From Bacteroidota bacterium (lineage in GTDB: Bacteria; Bacteroidota; Bacteroidia; Cytophagales; Cyclobacteriaceae), in the NCBI GenBank assembly GCA_003242315.1, contig QGUY01000184.1, positions 1-8,029 of the forward strand: DNA of 8,029 bases. Direction: 5' to 3'. Under the pieces are notes generated by a model that was given only the letters and a program-made list of their open reading frames with translations, did not search any database and was not told the origin of the DNA. Numbering within the stretch: the stretch's first letter is position 1; the number at the start of each line of letters is the position of its first letter. The position numbers were made by a program, and so were the translations under genes. This document shows positions 6,194 through 8,029 of this stretch, one piece after another.

Positions 6194-7260
6194 TCTACTC
6201 CGGCTTCTTTCCATCCTTGTGACACAGCATTCAACTCCAGGCTTCCTTCGCCGAACAGCTGTCGGGCGTGATACAATGTAGCCTCCTTTGCCATTGTGAA
6301 AGTTGCATCGTGGGGCATCCTTGCTGTATCCGTCATGGCGGTGTACCAGATTCTCCCGATGGTGTTCCATGCATAGCCTCCGCGGTTGAATGCGGCTACG
6401 TAAAAGGCAAAGTTGGGAATACCCGAGTTGATGTGAACACCACCCCAGTCGCCTTCCGGAGTGTTCGGCAGTTCTTTGTACTCCGCCATCGTTGCCGGTT
6501 GCGGATCACTACCAAGTACCGGATGATTCCTGTACGCGCTTCCCGGTTCTTTCATCGAACGGATGGCGTACTCGTCACCAATGAGCACGTTAGCGCCTAT
6601 CAGCCAGTCGGATGCTTTGACATCCTGATTGAGCATTCGTTGTTTTACCATAATTCCGAAGACATCGGAAAATGATTCGTTCAGTGCGCCGCTTTGATTC
6701 TGATAATCGAGATTGGAGGAGTATTGCATCACACCATGTGTGAGTTCGTGTGCAATGATGTCGACATCTGACGTGAAGCTGCCAAAGATAGTTCCGTCTC
6801 CGTCGCCATACACCATCTGCCTGCCGTTCCAAAATGCGTTTTGGTATTTGACTCCGTAGTGAATGGATTGAATGATTGCCATGCCATTTCCGTCAATGGA
6901 ATTACGCCCGAACATGTCGTAATACAAGTTCCAGGTGTGCAAGCCGCCCTGATAAACGCGCTCCGCATCTTTGTCGGTGTAGCCCGACCTGCCACGCTTC
7001 AGCAACCTCCCGGGCAATGATGTTTTGTTGCCTGCTGTATAGACTTCCAGTACGGGCTTTGCCGTTCGCGCCTTGCGTCGAAATCCAAGCGAGGCCCGTA
7101 CGGAGTCGCTTACCGCCGAGAAAAAAATGCGATCGCTTCGAAAGCGATATGACCTGAACTTGTTTTCAACTCCGCGGGCAGAGATCGTTTTGCTTCCGCT
7201 CTCGACAAGCTTATCAACCATGTATGGCGGAATGATGCAATGTATGGATGCGCGACACAT
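6190..7260 (-). CDS. Leaderless protealysin-like M4 metallopeptidase (thermolysin family)
   Basis: The 356-residue protein is a zinc endopeptidase of family M4. HELTH (171-175) gives zinc ligands His171 and His175 and catalytic Glu172. GALNESFSDVFG (191-202) gives the third ligand Glu195, and DWGGVHINSG (271-280) carries the transition-state His276. The N-terminus, CIIPPYMVDKL (8-18), is the short protealysin-type propeptide motif; there is no signal peptide and no large FTP/PepSY prosegment as in secreted thermolysins. Autocleavage of the first roughly 50 residues is expected from the family. The length is close to protealysin (341 residues). No C-terminal secretion (T9SS) domain is present, unusual among Bacteroidota M4 enzymes, and fits an intracellular or non-classically released protease. 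ATG 7260 is used because the propeptide motif begins right after it; the leader has only a weak GAAAG. It is translationally coupled to the inhibitor gene by a 4-base overlap. Confidence 0.94.
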   Translation of the reverse strand: MCRASIHCIIPPYMVDKLVESGSKTISARGVENKFRSYRFRSDRIFFSAVSDSVRASLGFRRKARTAKPVLEVYTAGNKTSLPGRLLKRGRSGYTDKDAERVYQGGLHTWNLYYDMFGRNSIDGNGMAIIQSIHYGVKYQNAFWNGRQMVYGDGDGTIFGSFTSDVDIIAHELTHGVMQYSSNLDYQNQSGALNESFSDVFGIMVKQRMLNQDVKASDWLIGANVLIGDEYAIRSMKEPGSAYRNHPVLGSDPQPATMAEYKELPNTPEGDWGGVHINSGIPNFAFYVAAFNRGGYAWNTIGRIWYTAMTDTARMPHDATFTMAKEATLYHARQLFGEGSLELNAVSQGWKEAGVE

Positions 7261-7327
7261 AGGATCTTTCTTTAGTGAGTTGTTACGAAACCTGGTTAGC
7301 CAAGTTAAGGTCGGTCAATGAGAATCT

Positions 7328-8029
7328 CTACCTCACGGCAGGCTTTTTACGCCGTGAACCTAATTCCTTCAGCAGATCGCGTTTCACAGTAAAGCGCCGG
7401 GCAAAATTCAACCTCACATTACCGGCATCCATGGAGAACCATTCATCGGATAGCCCGCCCCTGACGTTAACAACCGAGTTGGTGTATGTAAGGCTGATCG
7501 CCCACTTTTCGGAATTGTATCCGGCGAAGGTATGGTAGGTGACGTTGGGGAGAAAAGACCGCGATCGATCGCGGGTTTCTCCTTCGCTGACGACGGTCCC
7601 GAAAGTGAGAATGGCCGCCAGAGATCCCATCACGTAGAAGTGTTTGCTGATCACGAGTTGGTAAGCATAGCCAACACTCGGGCCGGTTTCGAAGAATCCG
7701 ACACGGTCAACGTCGTTGTATGATGGTATTTCACCTGTAGCTGCTGCCGGGACCAACGAACTGTCGGCCGTTACCTCGCCCAACACCAACTGCCATCCCA
7801 ACAGGAGGGTGCCGGCGGATTTTTTCTGCCATTCATTTTGCAAAAATCCGGCCCGGTACGAAAAGCGATCTGCATTGACGATATATTGACCCGTTATCCC
7901 CGCGCCACTGAGTCGCATATCAGGCCTGAGATAATACGCTCCATCGGGTTTTTGAAAAGTTTCGTCCGTCAGATAAAATCCTTTATAGGTGTGCCCGATG
8001 AGGTCGATTGTGATCCGGTAAAAAAAATT
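7328..8029 (-). CDS. DUF4421 family protein, 5' end beyond the window
   Basis: The frame stays open to the window edge, adding 37 residues (N-F-F-Y-R-I-T-I-D-L-I-G-H-T-Y-K-G-F-Y-L onward) ahead of the first internal Met at 7918, so that Met is not the start. At least 233 residues are visible. The segment LRPDMRLSGAGITGQYIVNADRFSYRAGFLQNEWQKKSAG and the later alternating hydrophobic strands (VGYAYQLVISKHFYVMGSL, WAISLTYTNS, NVRLNFARRF) identify DUF4421, a Bacteroidota family of unknown role. The alternating strands suggest an outer-membrane beta-barrel, which is inference. Family members are typically about 300-350 residues, so roughly the first third is missing here. The protein ends with a basic tail, RRKKPAVR. 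It lies 67 bp upstream of the protease on the same strand; whether they share a transcript is unclear. Confidence 0.85.
   Translation of the reverse strand, partial: NFFYRITIDLIGHTYKGFYLTDETFQKPDGAYYLRPDMRLSGAGITGQYIVNADRFSYRAGFLQNEWQKKSAGTLLLGWQLVLGEVTADSSLVPAAATGEIPSYNDVDRVGFFETGPSVGYAYQLVISKHFYVMGSLAAILTFGTVVSEGETRDRSRSFLPNVTYHTFAGYNSEKWAISLTYTNSVVNVRGGLSDEWFSMDAGNVRLNFARRFTVKRDLLKELGSRRKKPAVR
7333..7357. repeat. 7-bp inverted repeat at the 3' end of the DUF4421 gene
   Basis: TCACGGC (7333-7339) and GCCGTGA (7351-7357) can pair across an 11-base loop that contains a five-T run on the plus strand. The hairpin covers the last codons of the DUF4421 gene. On the minus strand it is followed by a mixed sequence without a T tract, so it is not a standard terminator, though it could attenuate read-through into the protease gene. 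Confidence 0.35.

Noticed and set aside
6194..6370. N-terminal extension of the emfourin-like frame to 144 residues
   Set aside because: The extra residues are an out-of-frame reading of the protease C-terminus; the family begins at the MKIKLIQTGGFAG start with ATGA coupling.

Overview
The window looks like chromosomal DNA of a Bacteroidota member, probably Chitinophagales or Cytophagales. The evidence is a TonB-dependent receptor with an N-terminal carboxypeptidase-regulatory-like domain, a DUF4421 outer-membrane-type protein, a tiny Lys/Ala-rich histone-H1-like protein, A-rich leaders instead of strong Shine-Dalgarno sites, and two elements matching the Bacteroidota -7 consensus TAnnTTTG. 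GC content is moderate. The assignment is by family content only.

Left part (1-1250): a plus-strand ORF carries the C-terminal portion of the ATP-dependent helicase HrpB. It is cut off from the expected upstream part by an in-frame stop next to an A5 run at 20-24, which looks like a one-base deletion (biological or sequencing). It converges on a minus-strand gene for a 31-residue protein made of [A/V/T][A/T]KKK pentapeptides. A hairpin with T tracts on both sides separates the two 3' ends.

Middle part (1247-2061): about 815 bases without a convincing protein gene. The stretch is rich in AAAAATTTTT-type tracts and hairpins, including a 13-bp stem with a 3-nt loop at 1769-1797. It ends in tRNA-Arg(CCG) (2062-2133) with its own intrinsic terminator.

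Right part (2174-8029): five genes all on the minus strand. In transcription order they are: a DUF4421 protein (5' end outside the window); a leaderless protealysin-type M4 metallopeptidase; an emfourin-like inhibitor of M4 proteases, overlapping the protease by ATGA; an MFS_3-type exporter 19 bp downstream; and, after 107 bp, a TonB-dependent receptor. The protease-inhibitor pair is the clearest functional unit: an enzyme with PPYM propeptide, HELTH, NESFSD and GGVHINSG motifs and no signal peptide, coupled to its cognate inhibitor. Placing an exporter and an outer-membrane receptor behind this pair is unusual and is the most interesting system in the window. Any functional link to those two is inference from spacing and strand only.
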